Source: Bacteriovoracaceae bacterium
GTDB taxonomy: Bacteria; Bdellovibrionota; Bacteriovoracia; Bacteriovoracales; Bacteriovoracaceae
DNA length: 11,669 nucleotides
Reading direction: 5' to 3'
NCBI GenBank assembly: GCA_947440875.1
Contig: CANETG010000063.1
Location: 1 to 11,669, forward strand
A model generated the notes under the pieces. That model was not told the DNA's origin. It did no database searches and saw only the letters and a list, made by a program, of their open reading frames with translations. Shown here piece after piece: positions 1 to 6,474 of this stretch (within the stretch, counting starts at the first letter, position 1; every line of letters begins with the position of its first letter). The position numbers and the translations under genes are program-made.

Positions 1-1
1 A

Positions 2-694
2 CTCTTTGATGAAATTAAAGATTATGAAATAGATTTAGAGATCAATCCCACTAGACCTCTGGCCCGAGGTCTCATCTCTGTTTCCGAGGTCAAAAAAACG
101 ATTCTTCTATTTGTATTTTTAGAAATTACCCTCTCTTTTACCCTCGGATGGTTAACCGCTCTTCTTTACATTACTGCGATTTTTTATTCCCTTCTGATGT
201 ATGAGGAATTTTTCATCGGCGACTGGCTCCGCCCAAAACTCACGACCTATGCCATGTCTCACACGATCGTCGTGACACTCCTTGGACTCGCCCTTGTTTC
301 CGCCAACCTTGGCATGATGACTTTTCAGTCGCCGGCGATTCCTGTGTTCCTCCTTTCGCATTGGTTTATTTTTAATCTATTTGAATTTGCTCGTAAGACG
401 TTCTCCGCAAATGAGGAAAGAAATAATGTTCCTAGCTACTCAAAGATTTTCACCCTGAAAGGGGCCTACCTTCTGAGTGCCTCGCAGGTTCTCCTTTCTC
501 TGATTTTCCTTTTTCAGCTTCGCCAGCTTTTTCATGTACGCTGGCTCCTTGTGATTGCGACTCTCTATGTTCTTGGGGTTCTCCCCATGGTTTTCAATGA
601 GAAGAAATTTCCCGCGAAATTCTTTCGGACTCTTTCGACGGTCTTCATGGGCCTTCACTTTATTGTTCTCTTTATCATCCTCTGGAGAAACTGA
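2..694 (+). CDS. UbiA-family prenyltransferase, 5'-truncated by window edge
   Basis: The frame is open from base 2, the first complete codon, to a TGA at 692-694, giving 230 visible residues; the N-terminus lies outside the window. An internal ATG at 197 is not the start, because the frame upstream of it encodes a clear family motif. Visible residues 3-24 read as the first Asp-rich UbiA motif (DEIKDYEID, then NPTRPLARG), which in this superfamily binds the Mg-diphosphate of a prenyl donor. About six hydrophobic segments follow, as expected for an integral inner-membrane enzyme. The cytosolic loop around visible residues 128-149 carries ARKTFSANEERNN and SYSK where many homologues have a second Asp-rich motif; acidic residues remain but as Glu. 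The family attaches isoprenoid chains to aromatic or polar acceptors such as quinone, heme or lipid precursors; the acceptor here cannot be told. The stop overlaps the next start by one base, implying a shared mRNA and coupled translation. Confidence 0.85.
   Translation, partial: LFDEIKDYEIDLEINPTRPLARGLISVSEVKKTILLFVFLEITLSFTLGWLTALLYITAIFYSLLMYEEFFIGDWLRPKLTTYAMSHTIVVTLLGLALVSANLGMMTFQSPAIPVFLLSHWFIFNLFEFARKTFSANEERNNVPSYSKIFTLKGAYLLSASQVLLSLIFLFQLRQLFHVRWLLVIATLYVLGVLPMVFNEKKFPAKFFRTLSTVFMGLHFIVLFIILWRN
684..688 (+). promoter_or_regulatory. Ribosome binding site of the dikinase gene, inside the UbiA gene
   Basis: GGAGA lies five bases before the ATG at 694, within the last codons of the UbiA gene. 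It supports that start and coupled translation. Confidence 0.7.
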
Positions 695-3366
695 TGCTAG
701 TCACGAAATCGTCCACGAACTTCTTTGCTAAAAATGAGTCCGGAGGAAAAGGCTATAATCTATTCCTCATGACTCAGAGTGGATTTCCCGTCCCGGAATG
801 GGTCGTTCTCGGAAAGAGGCATTTTGAGAGTTTTCTTGATGCCACGAGCTTGCGGGGAAAAATCGTTTCAATCATGGAAGACTATCTCATCGGGAAAGCC
901 TCCGGGAAAGAAGCTGAGGAAGTCATCACCAAACTCATCATGGGCACTGATCTGCCTTCTGAAATTGATAAGTTGATTGACCAAGGAATGAGAATTCTTG
1001 GTCAGGACACCATGATCTCTGTGAGATCATCTGCAGCTGACGAAGACGGAAGTGCTCACTCTTTTGCGGGCCAGCTTTCAAGCTTTCTTTACGTCTCAGG
1101 AAAAGATCAGATCGTTACATCCCTTAAGGGGTGCTGGGCGAGTGCCTTCTCTGAACGGGGCCTTTCTTATCGAAAAGAAAACGAACTCGATGTCTTAAAA
1201 ATTAGTGTCGCCGTCGTTTTTCAGCACATGATTGATCCTGAAAAATCAGGAGTGATGTTCACCTGTGACCCCATCGGTAAAAAACTCGACAAATATGTCG
1301 TCTCTTCGGTCTACGGAGTGGGCGAGGGACTCGTTTCAGGAGTTCTTAACGCTGATTCATTTTGGTTAGATTCCTCCGATGGTAAAGTCACTCAAGAAGA
1401 TATCGTTCCGAAAGAACAAATGCTCAATAAAGGTCCGAACGGTCACTGCGCAACTGTCAGCGTTCATTCTGAACTGGCGAATGCTTCCTCACTTAATCCT
1501 CAGGAACTAAAATCTCTTTTTGATCTTGGAAAAAAAATCCACTCTGATTACCGCCGTCCGCAGGACATTGAATGGGCGATAGCTAAAGGAAAAGTGTGGT
1601 TACTTCAAACAAGACCCGTCACGACAATCGATCAAGATCTCCAGGGCTACATCAATCTCTGGGACAACTCGAACATCGTCGAAAGTTACGGAGGCTTAAC
1701 TCTTCCCCTCTCCTTTAGCTTTGCGCTCAGGAATTACAAAGGGGTTTACGTTCAATTCTGCGAAGTCTTGGGCCTTCCCAATGAGATCATTAAAGACATG
1801 GATTCGTATCTGTCGTTCATGCTTGGATCAATCAACGGTCGCGTTTTTTACAATCTCTTTAATTGGTACAAGCTTGTGGGAGTCCTTCCAGGATTTAAGT
1901 CGAATAAGGAATTCATGGAAACCATGATGGGTGTATCCGAAGGACTGTCAGCAGAAATTGAAGAAAGAACGAAGTCTCATCCGTCCTGGGGAACGTTCCG
2001 TGGGAAAATGAGAACTGCAGTTACTGGATTTCACTTCCTCAAGTATCACTTCATCATCCAAAGTGTGGTGGAAGACTTTCTTGAAACTTTTCATAAGGAT
2101 TACGACAAGTATAAGTCCATGCCTCTGACCCGCATGCGCGGAGACGAGCTCGTTAATGTTTACATGGAAGTTGAGCGCAACATGCTCGGAAGATGGAAAG
2201 CTCCCATCATCAATGACTTCCTCTGCATGGTTCATTTTGGGCTCCTTCGAAAACTAACACTTAAGTGGTTTAGTGTTGAACACTCGAGTCTTCAGAATGA
2301 TCTCCTCGCCGCGGAAGGGGGGCTTGAAAGTGCTGAACCAACCAAAGCGATGATCAAACTCGCGCATCACGCCGAGAAGCACTCGGGGCTCAAAGAGATT
2401 ATTTTATCTTGTGATGCTAAAGACGGAATGGAAGCTGTGAAGCAGTCAGAGTTTATCGCGTTTTACCAAGAGCTCGAGAACTACATTGAGAAATACGGTT
2501 TCCGTTGTATGAGTGAAATGAAACTCGAAGAAATTGATCTGGTGACTGACCCCTCGTATCTTTTTGTGTGTTTAAAAAACTATTTAAAAGCAGCAAGTTT
2601 ACCAACGGAAGACGATAGTAAAGAAAAAGAAAGACGTGCTGTCGCAGAAAGAACCGTCGGAAACGAACTGTCCACTTTTCGGAGGATCATTTACAACTGG
2701 GTTTTAAAACACGCCAGGAAAGCGGTCAAAAATCGCGAAAACACTCGCTTCGCTCGGACTCGTATTTACGGTGTCGCGCGGACAATTTTTCGCTCCATCG
2801 GTGAGGATCTTGCTTTCATCGGGGCGATTAAAGAACCGCGCGATATTTTCTGGCTGACGATCGAAGAAGTCTTCGGCATATATAACGGGGCCCTTCCCTC
2901 GTTTAATCTGAATGCTTTGATCGACCTTCGGAAAAAAGAATACGAATCATTCTCAGAAGAACCTAGTTCGCGGATCGTCACCCGAGGGGCGGTTTACTGG
3001 AAAAATATTTTTCAAAACGAAGAAGTCGTCAACGTCGCGACCAATGAGTATGACCTCAAGGGTCTTCCTTGTTCTCCGGGGATCGTTGAGGGAATTGTGA
3101 AAGTGGTGATCGATCCCACAGATAACCTTGAACTCAATGGTGAGATTCTTGTGACCGCCCGAACGGACCCAGGATGGGTGCCGCTTTATCCGTCGATCTC
3201 CGGGCTTCTCGTCGAAAGGGGAAGTCTTCTTTCTCACTCAGCGATTGTCGCTCGTGAGATGGGGATTCCGGCGGTCGTGAGTGTCCCTGGATTAATTAAA
3301 ACAATCAAGACGGGAATGCGCGTAAGGCTCGATGGGAAAGCGGGCACGATTAAGATTCTCGAATGA
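694..3366 (+). CDS. PEP synthase / rifampin phosphotransferase-like dikinase
   Basis: This 890-residue protein has the order seen in rifampin phosphotransferase: an ATP-binding N-domain, a long substrate domain and a C-terminal swivelling phospho-His domain. In the N-domain GGKGYNL is at 17-23, RSSAADEDG at 111-119, SFAGQ at 123-127 and QTRPVT at 305-310; together they match the PPDK_N fold (Pfam). Residues about 315-780 resemble the middle domain of rifampin phosphotransferases (NLWDNSNIVE near 321). The His domain has TDPGWVPLYPS at 824-834 and LLSHSAIVARE at 845-855, with His848 as the likely phosphoryl carrier. The PEP/pyruvate TIM-barrel of true PEP synthase and PPDK is absent, so pyruvate is unlikely to be the acceptor. 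The family transfers the beta-phosphate of ATP to an acceptor through phospho-His. Translational coupling to a UbiA enzyme hints at a lipid or isoprenoid acceptor, but antibiotic inactivation is not excluded. Confidence 0.85.
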   Translation: MLVTKSSTNFFAKNESGGKGYNLFLMTQSGFPVPEWVVLGKRHFESFLDATSLRGKIVSIMEDYLIGKASGKEAEEVITKLIMGTDLPSEIDKLIDQGMRILGQDTMISVRSSAADEDGSAHSFAGQLSSFLYVSGKDQIVTSLKGCWASAFSERGLSYRKENELDVLKISVAVVFQHMIDPEKSGVMFTCDPIGKKLDKYVVSSVYGVGEGLVSGVLNADSFWLDSSDGKVTQEDIVPKEQMLNKGPNGHCATVSVHSELANASSLNPQELKSLFDLGKKIHSDYRRPQDIEWAIAKGKVWLLQTRPVTTIDQDLQGYINLWDNSNIVESYGGLTLPLSFSFALRNYKGVYVQFCEVLGLPNEIIKDMDSYLSFMLGSINGRVFYNLFNWYKLVGVLPGFKSNKEFMETMMGVSEGLSAEIEERTKSHPSWGTFRGKMRTAVTGFHFLKYHFIIQSVVEDFLETFHKDYDKYKSMPLTRMRGDELVNVYMEVERNMLGRWKAPIINDFLCMVHFGLLRKLTLKWFSVEHSSLQNDLLAAEGGLESAEPTKAMIKLAHHAEKHSGLKEIILSCDAKDGMEAVKQSEFIAFYQELENYIEKYGFRCMSEMKLEEIDLVTDPSYLFVCLKNYLKAASLPTEDDSKEKERRAVAERTVGNELSTFRRIIYNWVLKHARKAVKNRENTRFARTRIYGVARTIFRSIGEDLAFIGAIKEPRDIFWLTIEEVFGIYNGALPSFNLNALIDLRKKEYESFSEEPSSRIVTRGAVYWKNIFQNEEVVNVATNEYDLKGLPCSPGIVEGIVKVVIDPTDNLELNGEILVTARTDPGWVPLYPSISGLLVERGSLLSHSAIVAREMGIPAVVSVPGLIKTIKTGMRVRLDGKAGTIKILE

Positions 3367-3386
3367 GCGCTAGGAAAGTTTAGCGC
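3367..3386. terminator. Inverted repeat between convergent genes, weak terminator candidate
   Basis: GCGCTA at 3367-3372 and TAGCGC at 3381-3386 form a perfect 6-bp stem with an 8-base loop. It directly follows the dikinase stop and covers the last codons of the convergent alkyltransferase gene. No T-run follows on either strand, so it is at best a weak bidirectional terminator. Confidence 0.35.
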
Positions 3387-3828
3387 CTTCAAGTTTTAAA
3401 AGTTCAGCTTTCATCTTTTGCCCGTGAGCAAAACCTCCAGGGCCCTTTTTTCCCACCACTCGGTGACACGGATAAATGAGCATGAAAGGATTTTTTCCAC
3501 AGGCATTGCCGATCGCTTGGAAAGCTTTTGACTTTATCGCCTTGGCCAGTTCGCCGTAGCTCCTCACTTCTCCGTAGGGAATTTTCCTCATCTCTTTCAT
3601 CACTTTCAGCTGAAATGGAGTGAGGTCTTCCATATCTAGTGGAAGATCGAGTTCCGTTTTGTTCCCCTCGAGATAGGTTTTTAATTCCTGATAACAAGTT
3701 TCAAAAAGCGGATTCATGCCCGCGCTTTTTCCTGCCACGACTTCAATCTGAGAAATCGTTTGTCCATCTCGGCTCGAAAGCTTGAGAATTCCAACGATCG
3801 GAAGGGAAGGAAGAATGGCGGAGTACAC
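3370..3828 (-). CDS. ogt: Methylated-DNA--[protein]-cysteine S-methyltransferase (Ogt/MGMT type)
   Basis: The product, 152 residues from a GTG start, removes alkyl groups from O6-alkylguanine (and usually O4-alkylthymine) in DNA by irreversible transfer to its own Cys. A short N-terminal domain, about residues 1-65, precedes the catalytic domain. That domain has LTPFQ at 69-73, IPYGEVRSYGELA at 83-95 (Tyr91 at the base-flipping Tyr position), and the active site PCHRVVG at 120-126 with Cys121 as acceptor. GGFAHG at 131-136 and LLKLEG follow as in the family. The GTG is supported by AGAGAGG (minus strand of 3833-3839) four bases upstream; the next Met would remove much of the N-domain. An oddity: Gln104 stands exactly 17 residues before Cys121, where human MGMT has the arginine finger Arg128. 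The gene is convergent with the dikinase gene and divergent from the lipoate ligase gene. Confidence 0.92.
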   Translation of the reverse strand: MYSAILPSLPIVGILKLSSRDGQTISQIEVVAGKSAGMNPLFETCYQELKTYLEGNKTELDLPLDMEDLTPFQLKVMKEMRKIPYGEVRSYGELAKAIKSKAFQAIGNACGKNPFMLIYPCHRVVGKKGPGGFAHGQKMKAELLKLEGAKLS

Positions 3829-3888
3829 AAGACCTCTCTTTGTCCCTCTATTATGGCCACAGAATTATTTCCCGTCTATCATGCTAGG
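3829..3888. promoter_or_regulatory. 60-bp divergent spacer between ogt and the lipoate ligase gene
   Basis: The spacer must hold the ribosome binding sites and probably promoters for both genes. AGAGAGG serves ogt on the minus strand. I could not find a convincing paired -35/-10 box on either strand, so the promoters remain unassigned. Confidence 0.35.
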
Positions 3889-4758
3889 ATGCGGATTTTT
3901 CTTTCTCCGTTTCAGAATCCTTTTCTTAATCTCGCCCTGGAAGATCATTTTCTTCGCGGGGGCGCCGATCTTCCCATACTTTTTCTTTACGTGAATCGTC
4001 CCTGTGTTGTTCTCGGAAGATTTCAAAACCCATGGCTCGAAACTCAGCTTCCGTATCTGGTTGAAAAAGATATCTGGATGGTTCGCCGGCAAAGCGGGGG
4101 AGGATGTGTCTTTCATGACGAAGGGAATCTCAATTTTTCCTTTATCACACCAGATCCCATGATCAACCGAATGAAGCACGCGGAGATCCTAAAAGAAGCC
4201 TTCCTCAAAGCGGATATTTCCCTCACGATTTCTCCTCGGCATGATCTCTGGCTTGATGGGAAAAAAATTTCAGGCTCCGCTTTTAAGCAAACCAAAACCG
4301 GATCTTTCCACCACGGGACATTCCTCGTTTCCAGTAATCTCGATTCCCTGGAAAAAAGTCTCAAGCACACTCTGGTTCCTATAGAAACCAAATCGATTGC
4401 GTCGGTTCGCTCTCAGGTCATCACACTTCAGGAAAAATTTCCAGGTACCGAAATCAGTGATGTGATTGAGATCATCTGCCATCATTTGAAGACGATTCCT
4501 TTCACCTTGGACGGCACCATTTTATCGGAACCACAGGTGCAAGAGAGCTTCCAGCGGCTTTTGTCCTGGGAATGGTTGTGGGGAGAAACTCCGCACTTCG
4601 AATTCAGCGGGCTCTCGATCCGCAAGGGAATGATCGAATCTCCCGTTTCCGGACGATTCGATAAGATAAATGTGAGAGATTATTTTAGTGAAGCCGAGCT
4701 CGAAAAACTTTTCCCCGACTTTCTCCCCATGCTCGAGGATGCAAAAAGAGTCTTCTAA
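3889..4758 (+). CDS. lplA: Lipoate-protein ligase A family protein
   Basis: This is a 289-residue cytosolic enzyme of the biotin/lipoate ligase fold. By family it activates free lipoate with ATP and attaches it to a Lys of E2 or GcvH lipoyl domains, or acts as an octanoyl/lipoyl transferase. RRQSGGGCVFHD at 66-77 is the adenylate-binding signature, continuing to NLNFSF at 80-85. GKKISGSA at 124-131 holds the conserved catalytic Lys126, and FHHGTFL at 140-146 matches the family. SWEWLWGETP at 226-235 matches the start of the LplA C-terminal accessory domain. The ATG at 3889 is chosen because homology begins at once (MRIFLSPFQNP). An in-frame ATG at 3760 lies antisense inside ogt, and the extra N-terminal residues look non-homologous. 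At 289 residues it is about 50 shorter than E. coli LplA (near 338), the loss being at the C-terminus. No strong Shine-Dalgarno site is seen. Confidence 0.88.
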   Translation: MRIFLSPFQNPFLNLALEDHFLRGGADLPILFLYVNRPCVVLGRFQNPWLETQLPYLVEKDIWMVRRQSGGGCVFHDEGNLNFSFITPDPMINRMKHAEILKEAFLKADISLTISPRHDLWLDGKKISGSAFKQTKTGSFHHGTFLVSSNLDSLEKSLKHTLVPIETKSIASVRSQVITLQEKFPGTEISDVIEIICHHLKTIPFTLDGTILSEPQVQESFQRLLSWEWLWGETPHFEFSGLSIRKGMIESPVSGRFDKINVRDYFSEAELEKLFPDFLPMLEDAKRVF

Positions 4759-4815
4759 GCTCCGCCGCGCCAAGAATTACTGACGACAGCCATTTGGGAG
4801 AGCTCATAGCAGGAA

Positions 4816-4836
4816 TCACTGATGCAAATTCAGTGA
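4816..4836. repeat. Perfect 7-bp inverted repeat in intergenic gap
   Basis: TCACTGA at 4816-4822 and TCAGTGA at 4830-4836 are exact reverse complements around a 7-base loop. There is no T-run on either side, so it could be a protein-binding site or a processing hairpin in the gap between the lipoate ligase gene and a convergent small gene. Confidence 0.45.
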
Positions 4837-4840
4837 ATGA

Positions 4841-4861
4841 AAAACGACAGTTTGTCATTTT
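4841..4861. terminator. Possible bidirectional terminator between convergent genes
   Basis: AAAAC-GACA, loop GTT, TGTC-ATTTT: a 4-bp stem, one mismatch, then an A4/T4 continuation, symmetric on both strands. The stem is short and AT-rich, so the call is weak. It sits just before the stop of the small minus-strand gene and 80-100 bases past the lipoate ligase stop. Confidence 0.35.
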
Positions 4862-4867
4862 GAGCTA

Positions 4868-5143
4868 TTAGTGAGCCGCACAGGTTGAGCAGCCCGTTTT
4901 TTCACCGGTCTGATCCATGAAACTCCAATCACTATAATTGGCGTTGAGGTAGAGGCAGGCCTCAGTGAGAGTCGAGAATTCTTTTTGAAAAATCTCAGTG
5001 TCTTCGTTTTGGAGCACAGTCACGTAATATTCCAGACGGTCTTCGGCAATGGATTTGGGATCGGCGCCAAAGGTTATTTGGGCGAGAAAGTTCTCTTTTT
5101 CATATCGGCAAAAAGTCCAATTATCGGTATTTACGCTCTGCAT
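4868..5143 (-). CDS. Small protein of unknown function with CxxC tail
   Basis: I do not recognise this 91-residue protein. It is probably a real gene: AGGA stands six bases before the ATG (minus strand, around 5150-5153), and the protein has a balanced, soluble composition rich in acidic and aromatic residues. No signal peptide or membrane segment is visible. Residues 9-24 (WTFCRYEKENFLAQI) and 36-42 (RLEYYVT) look like beta strands, and TLTEACLYLN at 58-67 like a helix, suggesting a compact alpha/beta domain. The C-terminus ends GCSTCAAH (84-91), with Cys85 and Cys88 in a CxxC pair and a terminal His that could bind metal or be redox-active; Cys12 and Cys63 are further candidates. It is convergent with the lipoate ligase gene and divergent from rpmG, so neighbours give no functional clue. 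Confidence 0.65.
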   Translation of the reverse strand: MQSVNTDNWTFCRYEKENFLAQITFGADPKSIAEDRLEYYVTVLQNEDTEIFQKEFSTLTEACLYLNANYSDWSFMDQTGEKTGCSTCAAH

Positions 5144-5167
5144 TTGAATCCTGAAGTCATCTATGAC

Positions 5168-5196
5168 TTGTCACGTACTTAGAATTGTTCTATATT
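5168..5196 (+). promoter_or_regulatory. Sigma-70-type promoter of rpmG
   Basis: TTGTCA (5168-5173) and TATATT (5191-5196), each five of six to the consensus, are separated by exactly 17 bases. Transcription would start near 5203, giving a leader of roughly 30 bases with AGAGGAAG at 5224-5231 as the ribosome binding site. Confidence 0.65.
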
Positions 5197-5234
5197 GGCT
5201 GCACTTTTTAGAAATGTCTACATGAGAGGAAGTT

Positions 5235-5411
5235 ATGGCTAAAGGCCCACGCGTTATCGTTACTATGGAATGTACTGAAGCAAGAAAGGAAGGCAAAACT
5301 CCTTCTCGTTATACGACTACAAAAAACAAAAAGACGACTCCAGAGCGTCTCGAAATGAAGAAGTATAATTCAAATCTTCGCCGTCACACGCTCCACAAAG
5401 AAATCAAGTAA
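5235..5411 (+). CDS. rpmG: 50S ribosomal protein L33
   Basis: This 58-residue basic protein is a structural part of the large ribosomal subunit near the E site. It starts MAKGPRVIVTMECTEA, and RYTTTKNKKTTPERLE, KKYN and LHKEIK are the L33 signatures. It is slightly longer than the common 50-55 residues because of a short insertion (ARKEGKTPS) after the first motif. Zinc-binding L33 has two CxxC pairs. Here only Cys13 remains, the second pair is absent, and the protein should not bind zinc. The ATG has AGAGGAAG just upstream. It is a single-gene transcript with its own promoter and terminator; it is not adjacent to rpmB as in many bacteria, though L28 lies about 2 kb away on the other strand. 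Confidence 0.96.
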   Translation: MAKGPRVIVTMECTEARKEGKTPSRYTTTKNKKTTPERLEMKKYNSNLRRHTLHKEIK

Positions 5412-5433
5412 TCCGGTTATTATCGATTCTATT

Positions 5434-5464
5434 AAAAAAGGGACTCTTCTGAGTCCCTTTTTTT
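5434..5464. terminator. Strong rho-independent terminator of rpmG (bidirectional)
   Basis: GGGACTC (5440-5446), loop TTCT, GAGTCCC (5451-5457) followed by seven T (5458-5464). The A6 run at 5434-5439 gives the minus strand a matching T-run, so the hairpin can also end the convergent DUF4340 transcript, whose stop codon overlaps the T tract. Confidence 0.92.
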
Positions 5465-6461
5465 ATTTCAGTTCAGTAATTTTTGTTCCGAAGACTTTGA
5501 GCTCATCTTTATCAATAAGAACGTAGGATTTCCGTTCTTCGCCGGAGAGAGCGTACACAGTGCCGTTGACCGATGTCCCTGGAATTCCTCCCTTCACTTC
5601 ACCCACAATATACGTGCGCACACCCTGAGTGGTGATGAGTTTTAAGCTGTAGAGTGGAACGGCAGTGGCCCGGTCCATGAGTTCTTTTTGTTCTGGGGTC
5701 AGGTTCTCGAGAATCGAGGTACTTTTAATCTCCTCGAGGCGTTTAAGAAATTTTGTCACTTTTACTGACCCGAGCTCAACACCGGTATCACCCAACCATT
5801 GCTCTTCTTTTTTGAGGAGTTTCATCGACAGGCCAGCTTCCCCGTAAATCTCCAGCGAAACGAGCGACTCCACATTCAGTGCGAGAACTTTTGATTCCAC
5901 GAGCTGGGCCAGATCATAACTTTCCAGTTGAATCTCGAGTGGATCAATTTGATAAATTTGATTCTGAGTCGAGATTGTCATGTACGCAGAATTGTCGATC
6001 GGGTTAATGAGGCCCATTTTAATTTCAAACGACTTCTCTCTAAAATTGGTAAACATAAGTGAGAGCGTCGGATTATCCAGTGAGTACGAGGTGATGTTGA
6101 TGGGTTCGAGGCGATGGAAGTTTCTCACCCGGATGACATTGAAGGCTTCGATGATCTTCGTGATGACCTCTGATTTCATTCTGAGTGCCTGGGGCGCGGT
6201 CATCTGCCAGGGACCGTCCAAGTTCCCATCAGGATGCGTGTTCAGAAGTTCAAAGACACCTTGTTTATTGGTGAGCTTCATGGATTTTAAATGCTGAAGT
6301 TCGGCCACTGGGACAGGGTTGGCGTAAATTTGGGCAAGATCAACTTCGGGAGTTTCGGATTCAAAAACTTCCGCAAAAAGTCCCAGGAAGAGAAGAATAA
6401 AAAAGAAAAAGGCGACGAGAATCGTTGAAAGCTGAGGCCTCAGAAATGATCTGACTTGCAT
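5463..6461 (-). CDS. DUF4340 domain-containing membrane-anchored protein
   Basis: The product has 332 residues. Residues about 11-32 form one strongly hydrophobic segment after a basic start (MQVRSFLRPQ), so it is probably an inner-membrane anchor with the rest outside the cytoplasm. The remainder alternates beta-rich stretches such as WQMTAPQALRMKSEVITKII (84-103), SYSLDNPTLSLMF (125-137) and YQIDPLEIQLE (169-179), ending with a YVLIDKDELKVF strand near 313-324. This repeated pattern, including the 'modification of the W-x-M-x-x-P segment followed by a helix', is typical of DUF4340 proteins. Those proteins often sit beside ABC-2 / GldG-like transporter genes and have no firm biochemical role. 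No ABC genes are present here; the upstream partner is a PilZ-like gene 13 bases away. The ATG at 6461 has no visible Shine-Dalgarno site, unlike its neighbours. Confidence 0.72.
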   Translation of the reverse strand: MQVRSFLRPQLSTILVAFFFFILLFLGLFAEVFESETPEVDLAQIYANPVPVAELQHLKSMKLTNKQGVFELLNTHPDGNLDGPWQMTAPQALRMKSEVITKIIEAFNVIRVRNFHRLEPINITSYSLDNPTLSLMFTNFREKSFEIKMGLINPIDNSAYMTISTQNQIYQIDPLEIQLESYDLAQLVESKVLALNVESLVSLEIYGEAGLSMKLLKKEEQWLGDTGVELGSVKVTKFLKRLEEIKSTSILENLTPEQKELMDRATAVPLYSLKLITTQGVRTYIVGEVKGGIPGTSVNGTVYALSGEERKSYVLIDKDELKVFGTKITELK

Positions 6462-6473
6462 AGAAAGATTATA
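6462..6473 (-). promoter_or_regulatory. TATAAT box just before the DUF4340 start, possible leaderless promoter
   Basis: On the minus strand a perfect TATAAT (complement of 6468-6473) ends six bases before the ATG, so transcription would begin at about the start codon. No good -35 box is seen 16-18 bases upstream. It could be chance in an AT-rich 13-base gap. Confidence 0.25.
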
Positions 6474-6474
6474 A

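Noticed and set aside
197..694. A gene starting at the ATG at 197
   Set aside because: The same frame is open upstream to base 2 and encodes the UbiA Asp-rich motif, so 197 is an internal Met of a truncated gene.
1948..2235. Minus-strand frame inside the dikinase gene
   Set aside because: It is complementary to a well-supported coding frame and its translation has no recognisable domain or ribosome binding site.
694..3366. True phosphoenolpyruvate synthase (ppsA) or pyruvate phosphate dikinase
   Set aside because: The domain order ends with the phospho-His domain and there is no PEP/pyruvate-binding barrel, so the pyruvate reaction is not supported.
3760..3888. N-terminal extension of the lipoate ligase from the ATG at 3760
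   Set aside because: It would lie antisense inside ogt, has no ribosome binding site, and homology to LplA begins at the Met at 3889.
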